A model generated the notes under the pieces. The model searched no databases. It was not told the origin of the DNA and was given only the letters and a program-made list of their open reading frames with translations. A stretch of 64,000 nucleotides of DNA from Candidatus Photodesmus katoptron Akat1 (GTDB lineage Bacteria; Pseudomonadota; Gammaproteobacteria; Enterobacterales; Vibrionaceae), in the NCBI RefSeq assembly GCF_000478685.1, contig NZ_AMSD01000002.1, positions 1 through 64,000 of the forward strand, given 5' to 3'. Below are positions 11,656 through 21,512 of this stretch, piece after piece; the first letter of the stretch is position 1, and each line of letters opens with the position of its first letter. Position numbers and translations under genes: made by a program.

Positions 11656-12603
11656 CTATTGGTAACGTGAATTAGTTAGTGATTTATTCGGTAAAGATTT
11701 ATATCTTTTATGTATCCACATCCATTGTTCTGGTGCACGTAGAATAATTTTTTCTATATACTGATTCATATAGATAGCCGCATTTATTTTATTTTTTTTA
11801 GGATAATTTTCTTCAATTGATTTATCTGCGATGATTTCGTATCTATTATCTGCATTTCTAAAACCAGATCCTAGTACAATGGCACATTTAGTAGCATAAA
11901 TCAGGATGCTAGGACCTGTAGTTGTACATGCTTCTTTTACTTCAAAAAACGGGACGAAAACCGATTGATTATGACCATAATCTTGATCAGGAAGATAAAA
12001 TAGACGGTTCCCTTTTTTAAGTACACGAATCATTTGTTTTAGATTAGTTCTATGTATTAGCTTATTGCCATTTCTCGTACGTCCACGATATTGAATAAAT
12101 TCGTAAACTGGATTTTTATTTGGTCGATAAACACCATAACCTGATAGACCGAGTATGGCAAATGCTCGTGCTGTAATTTCTAGATTGAGCGAATGCACAC
12201 AACAAAGAAGCACCCCTTTTTTTTTATTATCTAATCTTTTTAGCTCCTTAACATCTTTAGTTAATAGAATGTTTTTTAATCTCCACGTGGGCCAAAACCA
12301 AGCTACACCCGTTTCAATCAACGCTATACCTGTGTTTTTAAAATTTTCTATTACTAATTGTTTTATTTCATCTTTACTCATTTTAGGAAAACTAAGTTCT
12401 AAATTTCGTTTTGCTATTTTTGCTCGTTTCCTTTCTAAATACATGCTTAAAATTCCTATGCATCTCCCTAATTTTAATAGGAAATAAAAAGGAAGTATAT
12501 TAACTAAGATTGCTAATAATGATAAACCAATCCAAACCAACCAATTTTTAAAATAAAATAGTTCAATTGAAAGTTGAGGTTTTACAAATTTCTCGTTATC
12601 CAT
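11656..12603 (-). CDS. lpxL: Lipid A lauroyl acyltransferase, LpxL (HtrB) type
   Basis: LpxL adds a secondary acyl chain from acyl-ACP to KDO2-lipid IVA at the cytoplasmic face of the inner membrane. The 315 aa protein has one N-terminal membrane helix (about residues 22-50) and then the acyltransferase domain with the HX4E site (HSLNLE at about residue 138), RRAKIAKRNLELSFP-like segment, VYRPNKNP and LPDQDYGHNQSVFVPFF. It matches LpxL better than LpxM, in particular in ETGVAWFWP and the C-terminal APEQWMWIHKRYK. Together with kdsC, kdsD and the lpt genes of this window it shows that lipid A-KDO LPS is still made. Confidence 0.88.
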   Translation of the reverse strand: MDNEKFVKPQLSIELFYFKNWLVWIGLSLLAILVNILPFYFLLKLGRCIGILSMYLERKRAKIAKRNLELSFPKMSKDEIKQLVIENFKNTGIALIETGVAWFWPTWRLKNILLTKDVKELKRLDNKKKGVLLCCVHSLNLEITARAFAILGLSGYGVYRPNKNPVYEFIQYRGRTRNGNKLIHRTNLKQMIRVLKKGNRLFYLPDQDYGHNQSVFVPFFEVKEACTTTGPSILIYATKCAIVLGSGFRNADNRYEIIADKSIEENYPKKNKINAAIYMNQYIEKIILRAPEQWMWIHKRYKSLPNKSLTNSRYQ

Positions 12604-12784
12604 AATTTTTACTTTATTTGTTTTTTATCATGTTTATAGGATAGTTTTATTAACAAGAACAAAAGCATCCTTTATGATGATTCGATTTTATATGCTTACT
12701 ATGAGAGATTTCTTTTTTCTTCTTCAAACTAATGAGTAATAGATTTATTATGTATAATAAGGATGAACAAATTATCAAAGTAAA

Positions 12785-13987
12785 TTACAGACATTCACTA
12801 ATATAAAGCAGAATTGCTTTTGCTAATTTAGTTTTTGAAGTTAATGGTAATTGTGTTTTTTTTTGTTTTTCATAAATGGTGATTGCATTATAATCACTAT
12901 TAAATCCCTGATTGGAACATGCTACGTTATTCGCACAAATTATATCCAGATTTTTTTTAATAAGTTTATCAAGGGTATTTTTTTCAATATTTTGAGTTTC
13001 AGCAGAGAAGCCAACAGTAAATGGTCTGTTTTTTACCAATTTACCAACATCGGCAACAATATCTGGGTTTTTTACTAACCTAATATTCATTTGAGTTCTA
13101 TTATCAGTCTTTTTAATTTTTTGACTTGATATAGTTTTCGGTCTGTAATCAGCTACAGCAGCACAGCTAATAAAAACATCATGTTTAATTGCATGATTCA
13201 ATATAGTTTGATGCATTTCTAGAGCACTTTTAACGCTAATACGAGTTATATTTTTAGGTTTAGAAATAGAGACAGGTCCGCTAACTAGTGTAACTTTAGC
13301 TCCAAATAGTTTAGCTGCTTCTGCTAAGGCATAACCCATTTTCCCAGAGCTATAATTAGTGATATATCGTACAGGGTCAAGTGCTTCATGAGTAGGACCT
13401 GCAGAAATTAATATTGATTTACCCTGAAGACATTTAATTTGAAAAAAAACCTCACATCGCTCAACAAGTTGTATTGGTTCTAACATCCTACCTAGACCAA
13501 GATTTCCACATGCTTGTTTGCCAGATTTTGGCCCCCAAATATTTATGCCTCGTTCAGCAAGGATAGTAAGATTCTCTTGAGTTGCTCTATTAAGATACAT
13601 GTTTTGATTCATAGCTGGTGCTATTGAAATAGGTGTATTTGTTGCTAAAATTAATGTAGATAATAGGTCATTAGCAATTCCTACTCTCATATTTGCAATG
13701 AGATTTGCTGTAGCAGGAACTAGTAAAATTAAATCAGGCCATTTTGCTAGCTCAATATGTTTCATGGAATACTTTTTTCCAGAACAACTAAATGATATCG
13801 GATAACCTGAAATAGTTTGCATTGTAAGAGGAGTAATGAATTTTGTTGCCGTTTGTGTCATGACCACTCTAATATCAGCTCCAAGTTCAATTAGAGTCCG
13901 TGCAAGTTCTGCGCACTTATATGCGGCAATTCCACCAGTAATGCCTAAAAGGATTCTTTTTCCGGACAAGGTTTGCATGGATCTCAT
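12785..13987 (-). CDS. coaBC: Bifunctional phosphopantothenoylcysteine decarboxylase/synthetase CoaBC (Dfp)
   Basis: CoaBC couples 4'-phosphopantothenate to cysteine (CoaB, CTP-dependent) and decarboxylates the product (CoaC, FMN-dependent) in CoA synthesis. The 400 aa protein has the N-terminal CoaC flavoprotein domain with [10 protein letters not shown], the catalytic His in [17 protein letters not shown] and the catalytic Cys in [10 protein letters not shown]. The CoaB domain begins near residue 190 with [16 protein letters not shown] and [14 protein letters not shown] second ATG three codons in (13978) has a better distance to the AAGGA motif, so the true start may be there. It stands alone; dut and radC, frequent neighbours, are absent. 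Confidence 0.95.
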   Translation of the reverse strand: MRSMQTLSGKRILLGITGGIAAYKCAELARTLIELGADIRVVMTQTATKFITPLTMQTISGYPISFSCSGKKYSMKHIELAKWPDLILLVPATANLIANMRVGIANDLLSTLILATNTPISIAPAMNQNMYLNRATQENLTILAERGINIWGPKSGKQACGNLGLGRMLEPIQLVERCEVFFQIKCLQGKSILISAGPTHEALDPVRYITNYSSGKMGYALAEAAKLFGAKVTLVSGPVSISKPKNITRISVKSALEMHQTILNHAIKHDVFISCAAVADYRPKTISSQKIKKTDNRTQMNIRLVKNPDIVADVGKLVKNRPFTVGFSAETQNIEKNTLDKLIKKNLDIICANNVACSNQGFNSDYNAITIYEKQKKTQLPLTSKTKLAKAILLYISECL

Positions 13988-14053
13988 TTTCCTTACAACA
14001 CAGCATAATAGTATAAAACTAAAAGAATCTAAATTAACTTTCTTAATATTAAT

Positions 14054-15454
14054 TTAATTTTTTCGGTTTGAAAGAGTTTGAGATATCGCTTCTATATTAT
14101 CTTTCGCATCACCAAACAACATTGCTGTATTTTCTTTAAAGAAAAGTTTATTTTGTATTCCCGCATACCCTGTGTTCATAGAACGCTTTAATATAATAAC
14201 ATTCCGAGCATGCCATACTTTCAATACAGGCATTCCTGCTATTAGACTATTTTCTTCTTCGAGAGCTGCTGGATTAACTGTATCATTTGCGCCAATAACT
14301 AAAACAGTATCAGTTTTACTTAGTTTATGATTTATTTCATCCATTTCAAAAACAAGATCATAAGGTACTTTAGCTTCTGCAAGAAGAACGTTCATATGTC
14401 CTGGCAGTCTACCAGCAACAGGATGAATTGCAAATTTTACATCAATATTTCGAGCTCGTAATTTTTCAGTCATTTCATACACTGGATATTGGGCTTGAGC
14501 TACTGCCATACCATATCCGGGAACAATAATAATTGATTTAGAATTTATAAGAGTTTTAGTAACATTTTCAATGTCTGTTGTGTAATATTTTCCTATTGTA
14601 GAATCTGAATCGATTGTTTGAATTTGACCAAATCCACCAGAAATTACACTAATGAATGAGCGATTCATTGCTTTGCACATAATGTAAGAAAGAATAGCAC
14701 CTGAAGATCCAACTAGCGCACCAGTTATAATTAACAAGTTGTTTTGAAGCATAAAACCAGTTGCGGCTGCCGCCCAACCTGAGTATGAATTGAGCATTGA
14801 AATAACAACTGGCATATCAGCACCGCCAATAGAAGCAACTAAATGATATCCAAATGCAAGTGAAATTAAAGTTGTTGTAGTTAATATTAGCACTTTCCAA
14901 TTAGTTCCAGTTTCTATGAACTGAAATAATAAAAATATGGAAATTAAAAGTGCAGCAATATTCCATATGTGCTTGTACGGAATGTTTAACGGTTTAGAAG
15001 AAAGGATTTCCCTTAGTTTTCCAAAAGCAACTAGTGAACCTGAAAATGTAATTGAACCAATAAAAATTGCTAAGAATATCTCAACTAAATGAATGACTTG
15101 TTCAGTTTGAGTTATATATTCTTCTTGAAGAAGAATATAATTATTATAGCCAACTAAAATAGCTGCCATTCCTACAAAGCTATGGAGAATTGCAACCAGT
15201 TCAGGTATTTTTGTCATCTCAACTTTCTTAGTGTATTTAATACCAATAGTCCCACCAATTAGCATAGCAATAACAGTCCAAATTAATCCTTCATATCCTT
15301 GAGAAAATATAGTTGCGATAAGAGCTATGCTCATACCTGCCATTCCGTAATAATTTCCTAAACGTGCCGTTTTTTGTTTAGAAAGACCGGCTAAGCTTAA
15401 AATAAAAAAGACAGCAGCAAGAATGTAAGCTGTATGTACTAATCCTGAAGACAT
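14054..15454 (-). CDS. pntB: NAD(P) transhydrogenase subunit beta PntB
   Basis: PntB is the membrane and NADP(H)-binding subunit of the proton-translocating transhydrogenase, which makes NADPH from NADH at the expense of the proton gradient. The 466 aa protein has about eight or nine membrane helices up to residue 265 and then the dIII domain with the NADP-binding [15 protein letters not shown] and the [10 protein letters not shown] motif. Length and sequence are as in E. coli (462 aa). It starts 13 bp after the pntA stop. PntB without an intact PntA would be useless, which bears on how the two pntA frameshifts should be read. Confidence 0.95.
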   Translation of the reverse strand: MSSGLVHTAYILAAVFFILSLAGLSKQKTARLGNYYGMAGMSIALIATIFSQGYEGLIWTVIAMLIGGTIGIKYTKKVEMTKIPELVAILHSFVGMAAILVGYNNYILLQEEYITQTEQVIHLVEIFLAIFIGSITFSGSLVAFGKLREILSSKPLNIPYKHIWNIAALLISIFLLFQFIETGTNWKVLILTTTTLISLAFGYHLVASIGGADMPVVISMLNSYSGWAAAATGFMLQNNLLIITGALVGSSGAILSYIMCKAMNRSFISVISGGFGQIQTIDSDSTIGKYYTTDIENVTKTLINSKSIIIVPGYGMAVAQAQYPVYEMTEKLRARNIDVKFAIHPVAGRLPGHMNVLLAEAKVPYDLVFEMDEINHKLSKTDTVLVIGANDTVNPAALEEENSLIAGMPVLKVWHARNVIILKRSMNTGYAGIQNKLFFKENTAMLFGDAKDNIEAISQTLSNRKN

Positions 15455-15467
15455 ATTGGATTCTCCT

Positions 15468-17064
15468 TCAATCTTTATGAAACATTTTAAGCATACGTTC
15501 AGTTATAGTAAACCCCCCGAATATGTTGATGCTTGCAATAAGCACGGCAATGAATGACAATAAAGTTACGATTCCACTGCCTTGTTCTATTTGTAATAAT
15601 GCGCCAACAATTATGATACCAGAGATTGCATTTGTCACTGACATTAATGGGGTATGAAGTGCATAGGTTACATTCCAAACAACGTAATAACCGATTATGC
15701 AGGATAGAACAAGCACAGTAAAATGCTCAAAAATGGCTTCTGGAGCATTAAATGCAATCCAACCTAATACTCCTACGAGAACTGATAATATTAAAAATTT
15801 CTTTAATGATAATATAGGGTTAGCTGGATTAATCTTCGTTTTACTAACTGGATTAACCTTCGTTTTACTAAGTTTTTCTACTTGTTTTGTTGGAGATATT
15901 GATATTGGAATAGGTGGTGCTGGCCAGGTTATTTCCCCTTTTTTATGACGGTCACACTTCGCAAAATCACATCTTCAAGATTAATACTAATTTGACCATC
16001 TTTCCCTTTGCATAATAACTTAAATAGGTTAAGAATGTTAGTAGCGTAAAGTTCTGATGATTGACTAGGAAGTCTTGCTAGTATATTAGTATAGCCTATA
16101 ACTTTGCTTCTGTTATCTGTTGTGACGACTTTATCAGGTATTGTATACTCACAATTTCCACCATTAGAAGCAGCAAGGTCAACTAGAACAGATCCAGGCT
16201 TCATATTATCTACCATATCTTTGGTGATTAGTATTGGTGCAGGTTTTCCTGGAATTAATGCACTAGTGATAATTATATCTATATCTTTGGTTTGGTTCGC
16301 ATATAGTTCTTGAGCTTTTTTATTAAAATGATCGGACATTTCTGTTGCATATCCATCAGTCCTTTCTATCTTCTCTGTTGTTTTTTCTTTTACTTGCTGA
16401 TAATTTATCTCTAAAAATTCAGCACCCATTGATTTTACTTGTTCTTTCACTTCAGAACGAACATCAAATGCTCGCACAATTGCACCTAGACTTCTAGCCA
16501 ATCCTATGGCAGACAGTCCTGCAACACCAACACCTAGAACTAATACTTTTGCTGGTTCTATTCTACCTGCTGCTGTTATTTGACCACTAAGAAAGCGTCC
16601 AAATTGATGCGAAGCTTCTATTATTGCTCGGTAACCAGCAATATTTGCCATAGAAGATAAAGCATCTAGTGATTGGGCTTTAGATATTCTTGGAACTGCA
16701 TCCATTGCTATTACATTAATATCTTTGCTAGATAGTCGCTTCATTAATTCAGGATTTTGAGCAGGCCAAATGAAACTTATGAGGGTAGCCCCTTTCTTGA
16801 TAAGTGTTGCTTCATCAATATTATTTTTTGATCAAAAATAGGAGCATTAACCTTAAGAATAATATCTTTTTCCCAAACTTTCTTTGTTGAAACAATTCTT
16901 GCTCCTGAAGTTTCATAGTCTAAATCACGAAAGTTTGCTAGTTCTCCTGCTTTGGATTCAACAAAAACCTCAAAACCTAATTCAATAAGATGTTTAACTG
17001 ATTTTGGACAAGCAGAAACTAGCTTTTCACCAGATCGTATTTCTTTAGGTATACCAACTTGCAT
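15468..17064 (-). pseudogene. pntA: NAD(P) transhydrogenase subunit alpha pntA, split by two single-base frameshifts
   Basis: PntA carries the NAD(H) domain dI and the first membrane helices of transhydrogenase. Three reading frames together cover a complete fused PntA of about 510 aa (E. coli length): 17064-16777 (MQVGIPKEIRSGEKLVSACP to the first break), 16744-15929 (MAMDAVPRISKAQSLDALSS type dI, with the nucleotide fold VLVLGVGVAGLSAIG) and about 15930-15468 (EITWPAPPI, linker, helices, [16 protein letters not shown], ending [10 protein letters not shown]). The breaks lie at A6 tracts of the coding strand (plus 16824-16829 and 15939-15944). One added A at each restores DEATLIKKGATLISFIWPAQ and [13 protein letters not shown]. 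Everything else is well conserved, which argues for sequencing error, very recent decay or slippage rescue. Confidence 0.85.
15824..15871 (-). repeat. 24 bp tandem duplication inside pntA linker
   Basis: Two adjacent 24 bp copies (15824-15847 and 15848-15871) differ at one base. On the coding strand they encode SKTKVNPV and SKTKINPA in the hydrophilic linker between the NAD domain and the first membrane helix of PntA. The duplication is in frame and lies in a part of the protein that varies in length among relatives. Confidence 0.8.
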
Positions 17065-17187
17065 AGACTATCCCTCAACTAGATTGTTATTGCATAGCAA
17101 AAACGACAAGCTTTTTATAAAAAACACTTAAAATTTTTTTATTTTAAATAATCTAACCATATTACTAATATATAATAAATGATGAAA

Positions 17188-17529
17188 TCAAATACTAAAT
17201 GATGACCCGCATCCACAAGTTGTCACAGCATTTGGGTTGTCAACGAAAAAGTAAGAACCTTTTAGCCCTTCTGTATAATCAACTACACCTCCAATCAAGT
17301 ATTGGAGACTCATTGGATCAATAACTAAAGTTACACCTTGATTTTCAATAGTAGTATCACCATCATTAATGTTTTTATCAAAAGTAAACCCATACTGAAA
17401 GCCGCTACAGCCACCACCTGTAATATACACTCTTAGTTTTAACGCTAAATTTTCTTCTTCTAAAAGTAATGTCTTTACACGTATAGCTGCTGCATCAGAA
17501 AAAGTTAGTGGAATGTTTGTTTTATTCAT
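17188..17529 (-). CDS. erpA: Iron-sulfur cluster insertion protein ErpA
   Basis: ErpA is an A-type carrier that delivers [4Fe-4S] clusters to apoproteins, including IspG/IspH in E. coli. The 113 aa product has the three ligand cysteines of the family, C41 in [11 protein letters not shown] and C105/C107 in TTCGCGSSF, and the full HesB/IscA fold. The segment [14 protein letters not shown] at the N-terminus and the length fit ErpA rather than IscA. It stands alone, divergent from the acyltransferase gene at 17860. In this window MutY and HemW are Fe-S proteins that need such supply. Confidence 0.93.
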   Translation of the reverse strand: MNKTNIPLTFSDAAAIRVKTLLLEEENLALKLRVYITGGGCSGFQYGFTFDKNINDGDTTIENQGVTLVIDPMSLQYLIGGVVDYTEGLKGSYFFVDNPNAVTTCGCGSSFSI

Positions 17530-17859
17530 AAATAATATTTCTTATATATTTAGGATATGGAAACCTTATTTTAATTGTCAGATTTAATCTGTCAGAAACA
17601 ATAACAAAGTAAGCAATTAACTTAACAAAGTGTTACAAAAAAGTACAATCAATTATATGGATAAATTAATTTTTAATTAAGAAATGTTTACTGGATATTA
17701 TAAATAGTTGAGTTGTTTCTGCTTTACATAGGAATAAATTAGCTAATTTAATATAATAAATATAGCTAAAAGCTTTTTATATTAATATTTTTTAGGATGA
17801 ATGATATAAAGATTATGCGTAGAATATAAATTATTTCCCACTTTTATATAGTTTAAGTA
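17530..17859. other. Divergent intergenic region, 330 bp, no gene seen
   Basis: The stretch separates the divergent erpA (minus) and acyltransferase (plus) genes, so it must hold both promoters. It is strongly AT-rich with many TATAAT-like strings, so no individual promoter can be singled out with confidence. I see no coding potential or RNA gene in it. Confidence 0.5.
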
Positions 17860-19005
17860 ATGAGTTTTGATACTTCCCGTTATGCAGAGATTCGTCCATA
17901 TAATGACAAAGAGATTCCATCCGCTATAGCTAGATTGATTAATGATCGAGAATTTATTAATGCAATTCTTCGTTATCGTTTTAAAAATTATTCTCTTTGG
18001 TTAAAAAATCTAATGGCCCCATTTATGAGAATGTATTTAAAAATTAAATGGGCTAAATTAACTTCAGTTGAAGCTGTTCAACTTGAGGTTAAAAAACATT
18101 TATCTAGAACTTTGAAATCTACAACTGATGGAGTGACTTTTTCAGGTCTAGATAAGTTAGTTCAACACAAAGCATATTTATTTATTTCTAATCATCGTGA
18201 TATTACAATGGACCCTGCTTTAATCAATTATGCTCTTCATCAGTTTAATCATAAGACTGCTCGTATTGCTATTGGTGATAATCTCTTAAAAAAATCCTGT
18301 GCTACAGAATTAATGAAGTTAAATAAAAGTTTTATTGTAAAACGTTCAGCAAAGGGTCCACGTGAAATCATGAAAGTGTTGAGCACTCTATCTAGTTATA
18401 TTAAGCACTCGCTTGATACAGAAAATTCAATTTGGATTGCTCAGAAGGAAGGACGTGCAAAAGATGGTAATGACTTTACTGATCCTGCAATTTTAAAAAT
18501 GTTTTATATTGAAGGACGTAAGAGAAAAATCAGCTTTCCTGAGTATATTAAATCTTTGCGTATTATTCCAGTAGCTATTTCTTATGAGAATGATCCATGT
18601 GATGTCGCAAAAGCATGTGAACTATATGAGCGTTCAAGTAAAGGAAGTTATAAAAAAGGAGAATTTGAGGATATCGAAAGTATTGTTCAGGGTATTCTTG
18701 GTGATAAAGGCAAAGTGCATATTGCATTTGGTGATATCATCGATCAGGTATTTAAAACTCCAGATCAATTGGCAATTGAAATTGACCGTCAAATCTATAA
18801 GAACTATAAACTTTTTCCAATTAATATGCTTGCTGCAGGAAGAAGTTGTGGAAAGTTTGAAAAAGATGTTTATCTCAAATTGCAAAAAAAGCTAGAATCT
18901 TTACCAATCGGAGCACATCAATACTTGTTAGATAGTTACGCAAACCCAGTTCGAAATCAAAAAAAACAATTTAATTTAGGAAAGGTACAGTTTTTTATTT
19001 ATTAA
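17860..19005 (+). CDS. Cytoplasmic glycerolphosphate-type acyltransferase (PlsC-like family)
   Basis: This 381 aa protein belongs to a family of PlsC-like acyltransferases, found in vibrios and pseudomonads, that lack membrane helices. The N-terminal IRPYNDKEIPSAIARL is the family's start. The acyltransferase core begins near residue 90 (DGVTFSGL) and contains ISNHRDITMDPALI at 110-123, LNKSFIVKRS, and IWIAQKEGRAKDGNDFTD, which plays the part of the EGTR block. The catalytic motif reads H-x5-D (H112, D118) rather than the canonical HX4D, although D114 is also available. The precise substrate is unknown; transfer of acyl chains to glycerol- or lysophospho-lipid is the inference. No gene partner adjoins. 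A separate canonical plsC lies at 53695. Confidence 0.75.
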   Translation: MSFDTSRYAEIRPYNDKEIPSAIARLINDREFINAILRYRFKNYSLWLKNLMAPFMRMYLKIKWAKLTSVEAVQLEVKKHLSRTLKSTTDGVTFSGLDKLVQHKAYLFISNHRDITMDPALINYALHQFNHKTARIAIGDNLLKKSCATELMKLNKSFIVKRSAKGPREIMKVLSTLSSYIKHSLDTENSIWIAQKEGRAKDGNDFTDPAILKMFYIEGRKRKISFPEYIKSLRIIPVAISYENDPCDVAKACELYERSSKGSYKKGEFEDIESIVQGILGDKGKVHIAFGDIIDQVFKTPDQLAIEIDRQIYKNYKLFPINMLAAGRSCGKFEKDVYLKLQKKLESLPIGAHQYLLDSYANPVRNQKKQFNLGKVQFFIY

Positions 19006-19606
19006 AATAAGTATAATTTCTTGTATAAGATTGTAATTTATTTGGATATTTATCTGTTTTCGTTAGTTTTGTTTTGATCTAAGTGGATAGAGTGCTTATT
19101 CTCTTTTTTTAGCGAGATATATAGATAGTGCCTATTGTTTATTTTTATTTTATCTTCTAATAAAGATATTCATCTGTTATGTCTAGCATATTAATTATAG
19201 GCATCTCCTCCGGATTTAGAGGTAAATCTCATTTTTTTTCTCCATTACATTCTACTATATACTTAACAATTACAGTTATAGTTTAAACCTTAATTTTTTA
19301 GTCTAATTTAGAAGAAAACTAGTTGTTTGTAGTTATCTAGGGAGAAAATCTAAGTTAGATGATATAAATTATCAAATTTATAAGCAGTGTTTTTGTCTTG
19401 TTTTAGATGAAAATTTGATGTTAAAGTTCACTTCTAGGGTTACTCACTGTATCTAATTTATGGTTACTATGCATTTTAAAAGATACGTTTTTTTTGAGTG
19501 CTTGTTCAGCTAATCAAATTAGTTGTTTTGTGTTATTTACAAAATATTAAGTTATAGAACAGCTGATTTAATGCTTATTAAAGACCGTTTTTTTAGGAAA
19601 TATAGA
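19006..19606. other. 600 bp stretch upstream of kefB without recognisable gene
   Basis: Between the acyltransferase and kefB I find no supportable gene on either strand. The only open frames are short and AT-driven; one of 36 codons from about 19180 shows no family resemblance. In vibrios and enterics kefB usually follows kefG, its quinone-reductase-like partner; nothing like KefG is readable here, so it was probably lost. The stretch must contain the kefB promoter. Confidence 0.5.
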
Positions 19607-21388
19607 ATGGTATTGGAAAATGATTTTTTGCAAAGTTGTTTGATTTTTCTTATCTCTGCTGTGATTGCTGTACCACTAATGCATCGTATAGGTTTAGGTT
19701 CTATAGTGGGTTATTTATTAGCAGGAATTATAATTGGTCCTTATGGATTTGGATTAATCGATGATGTTAAAGCAATACTGAATTTTTCTGAATTTGGTGT
19801 AGTACTGTTATTATTTCTTATTGGATTAGAACTTAATCCAACAAAACTGTGGCAAATAAAGGGCTCTATTCTAGGATTTGGAGGCACTCAAGTTATTTTT
19901 ACGACAGTTTTAATTTCTATTATTGTTTATTGTATTGGAGTAAATTTAAATACTAGTTTAGTCATAGGAATGGGGTTAACACTTTCTTCTACTGCAATGG
20001 TATTGAGAGTTTTAGAAGAGCAAAAATTAATAGATAAGGAAGAAGGACGAGCTGGTTTAGCAGTGTTATTGTTCCAAGATATTGCAGTGATACCTATGTT
20101 AGCATTATTGCCTGTTTTAGCTGGTAATATAACATGGAATTGGCTAGATGCTTTGTGGAAGCTAAGTGCTATCCCGGCTCTTTTAGTTAGTGGACATTAC
20201 ATACTTAAGCCGTTATTTAAGTATGTGGCAATAAATGATATAAGTGAGTTATTTACTATTGCATCTTTACTGCTAGTTATAGGTATTTCTGTAGTGATGG
20301 AAATGCTTGGTCTATCTATGGTATTTGGTGCCTTTTTAGCAGGTCTTCTTCTCGCTGACAGTGAATATAGATATGAATTAGAAGTTGCTATTGAGCCTTT
20401 CAAGGGTTTATTGCTTGGTTTGTTTTTTATTTCTATAGGTATGATTATCAATTTAGGGTTACTTATTTTAGAACCTATAAAAATCATAACCGCAGTTTTG
20501 GCTTTAGTTCTTATAAAAAGTTGTATTTTGTACCTATTAGCTCAACTTTTCGTTAAATCTAATAAGTTAAGAAGAACAATTTCGGTGATATTAAGTCAGT
20601 CTGGAGAATTTGCTTTTGTGATTTTTGCTTCTGCTCAGAAACAGGGTTTGCTAAAAGAAGAATTTTCTTCTTTTTTACTTCTAGTAGTTAGCCTATCTAT
20701 GGTTACTACACCAATATTACTTTTAGTTCAGATGAAATGGTTCTCTTCTATATTTAGTGATAAAAATAAGTCTAAAGATTTAATCCTTGACGTAGTCAAT
20801 AATACAGCTCCTCAAGTTATTATTGTAGGATTTAGTCGTTTTGGGCAAATTCTTGCACAAATGATGCGTGTTAAACAAATTAAAATGACTGTGTTAGAGA
20901 ATGATGTAAATCAAATAAACTTTTTGAGGAGATATGGCTATAATGCATTGTATGGCGATGCTACCCAGTTAAAATCACTATATGCAGCTGGAGCAGATAA
21001 AGCTACTATTATTATAATATGTACAGACATATCAAATAAAATAGTTAAAATTATTGCGCTGTGTAATCGTTATTTTCCTAAACTTAAAATTTTAGCTAGG
21101 TCACGAAGTTATCTTGAAGAACATCAATTACTAGTTCATGGAATTAAAAATTATTCAAGCGAAGTCGTTTTTGGTGCAACAGATTTAGGTAGACAAGTTT
21201 TAATAGCGCTTGGTATGCGATCATGTCAAGCTAAACAGGCTGAAGAAGATTTCAGAAAAATTAATAGTATTGTACTAGAGAAATTGTTTTCTCAATATAA
21301 TGAAAATCAATTAAATGGATTAGAAGAGCAAGAACTAAGCAAAAAACTTGAAGAATTGTTCAGTTTTAAAATAAAAAATTTTTGTTAA
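19607..21388 (+). CDS. kefB: Glutathione-gated potassium efflux system KefB-type (CPA2 family)
   Basis: KefB is an inner-membrane K+/H+ antiporter-like channel, kept closed by glutathione and opened by electrophile-glutathione adducts, protecting the cell by acidification. From MVLENDFLQS the protein is 593 aa (E. coli 601). It has about twelve membrane helices up to residue 380 with SSTAMVLRVLEEQ and VLLFQDIAVIPML, then a cytoplasmic RCK/TrkA-N domain with the Rossmann motif IIVGFSRFGQ near 410 and YGDATQLKSLYAAGA. The frame is open 28 codons upstream (19523), but the conserved start is at 19607 with an AGGAA element before it. gshB, at 61858, supplies the glutathione ligand pathway. KefC or YbaL-like functions are possible, but the closest match is KefB. 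Confidence 0.87.
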   Translation: MVLENDFLQSCLIFLISAVIAVPLMHRIGLGSIVGYLLAGIIIGPYGFGLIDDVKAILNFSEFGVVLLLFLIGLELNPTKLWQIKGSILGFGGTQVIFTTVLISIIVYCIGVNLNTSLVIGMGLTLSSTAMVLRVLEEQKLIDKEEGRAGLAVLLFQDIAVIPMLALLPVLAGNITWNWLDALWKLSAIPALLVSGHYILKPLFKYVAINDISELFTIASLLLVIGISVVMEMLGLSMVFGAFLAGLLLADSEYRYELEVAIEPFKGLLLGLFFISIGMIINLGLLILEPIKIITAVLALVLIKSCILYLLAQLFVKSNKLRRTISVILSQSGEFAFVIFASAQKQGLLKEEFSSFLLLVVSLSMVTTPILLLVQMKWFSSIFSDKNKSKDLILDVVNNTAPQVIIVGFSRFGQILAQMMRVKQIKMTVLENDVNQINFLRRYGYNALYGDATQLKSLYAAGADKATIIIICTDISNKIVKIIALCNRYFPKLKILARSRSYLEEHQLLVHGIKNYSSEVVFGATDLGRQVLIALGMRSCQAKQAEEDFRKINSIVLEKLFSQYNENQLNGLEEQELSKKLEELFSFKIKNFC

Positions 21389-21512
21389 AATTATAATTCT
21401 TATTAAGGAGTAATTTTTTAAAAAATATAATTTTAATTCAGATAATGTTGTTAAAAGAAGAAAAATTTTAAGTTTTGATTATATGAAAGTTTAATATTTA
21501 AAGGTAGATATT

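Noticed and set aside
12155-12487. Plus-strand open frame of 110 codons antisense to lpxL
   Set aside because: It is within the conserved acyltransferase domain of lpxL and has no family resemblance.
15697-15948. Plus-strand open frame of 83 codons across the pntA linker
   Set aside because: It lies antisense to the conserved PntA linker and first helix, starts inside them and resembles no family; the minus-strand frames explain the region.
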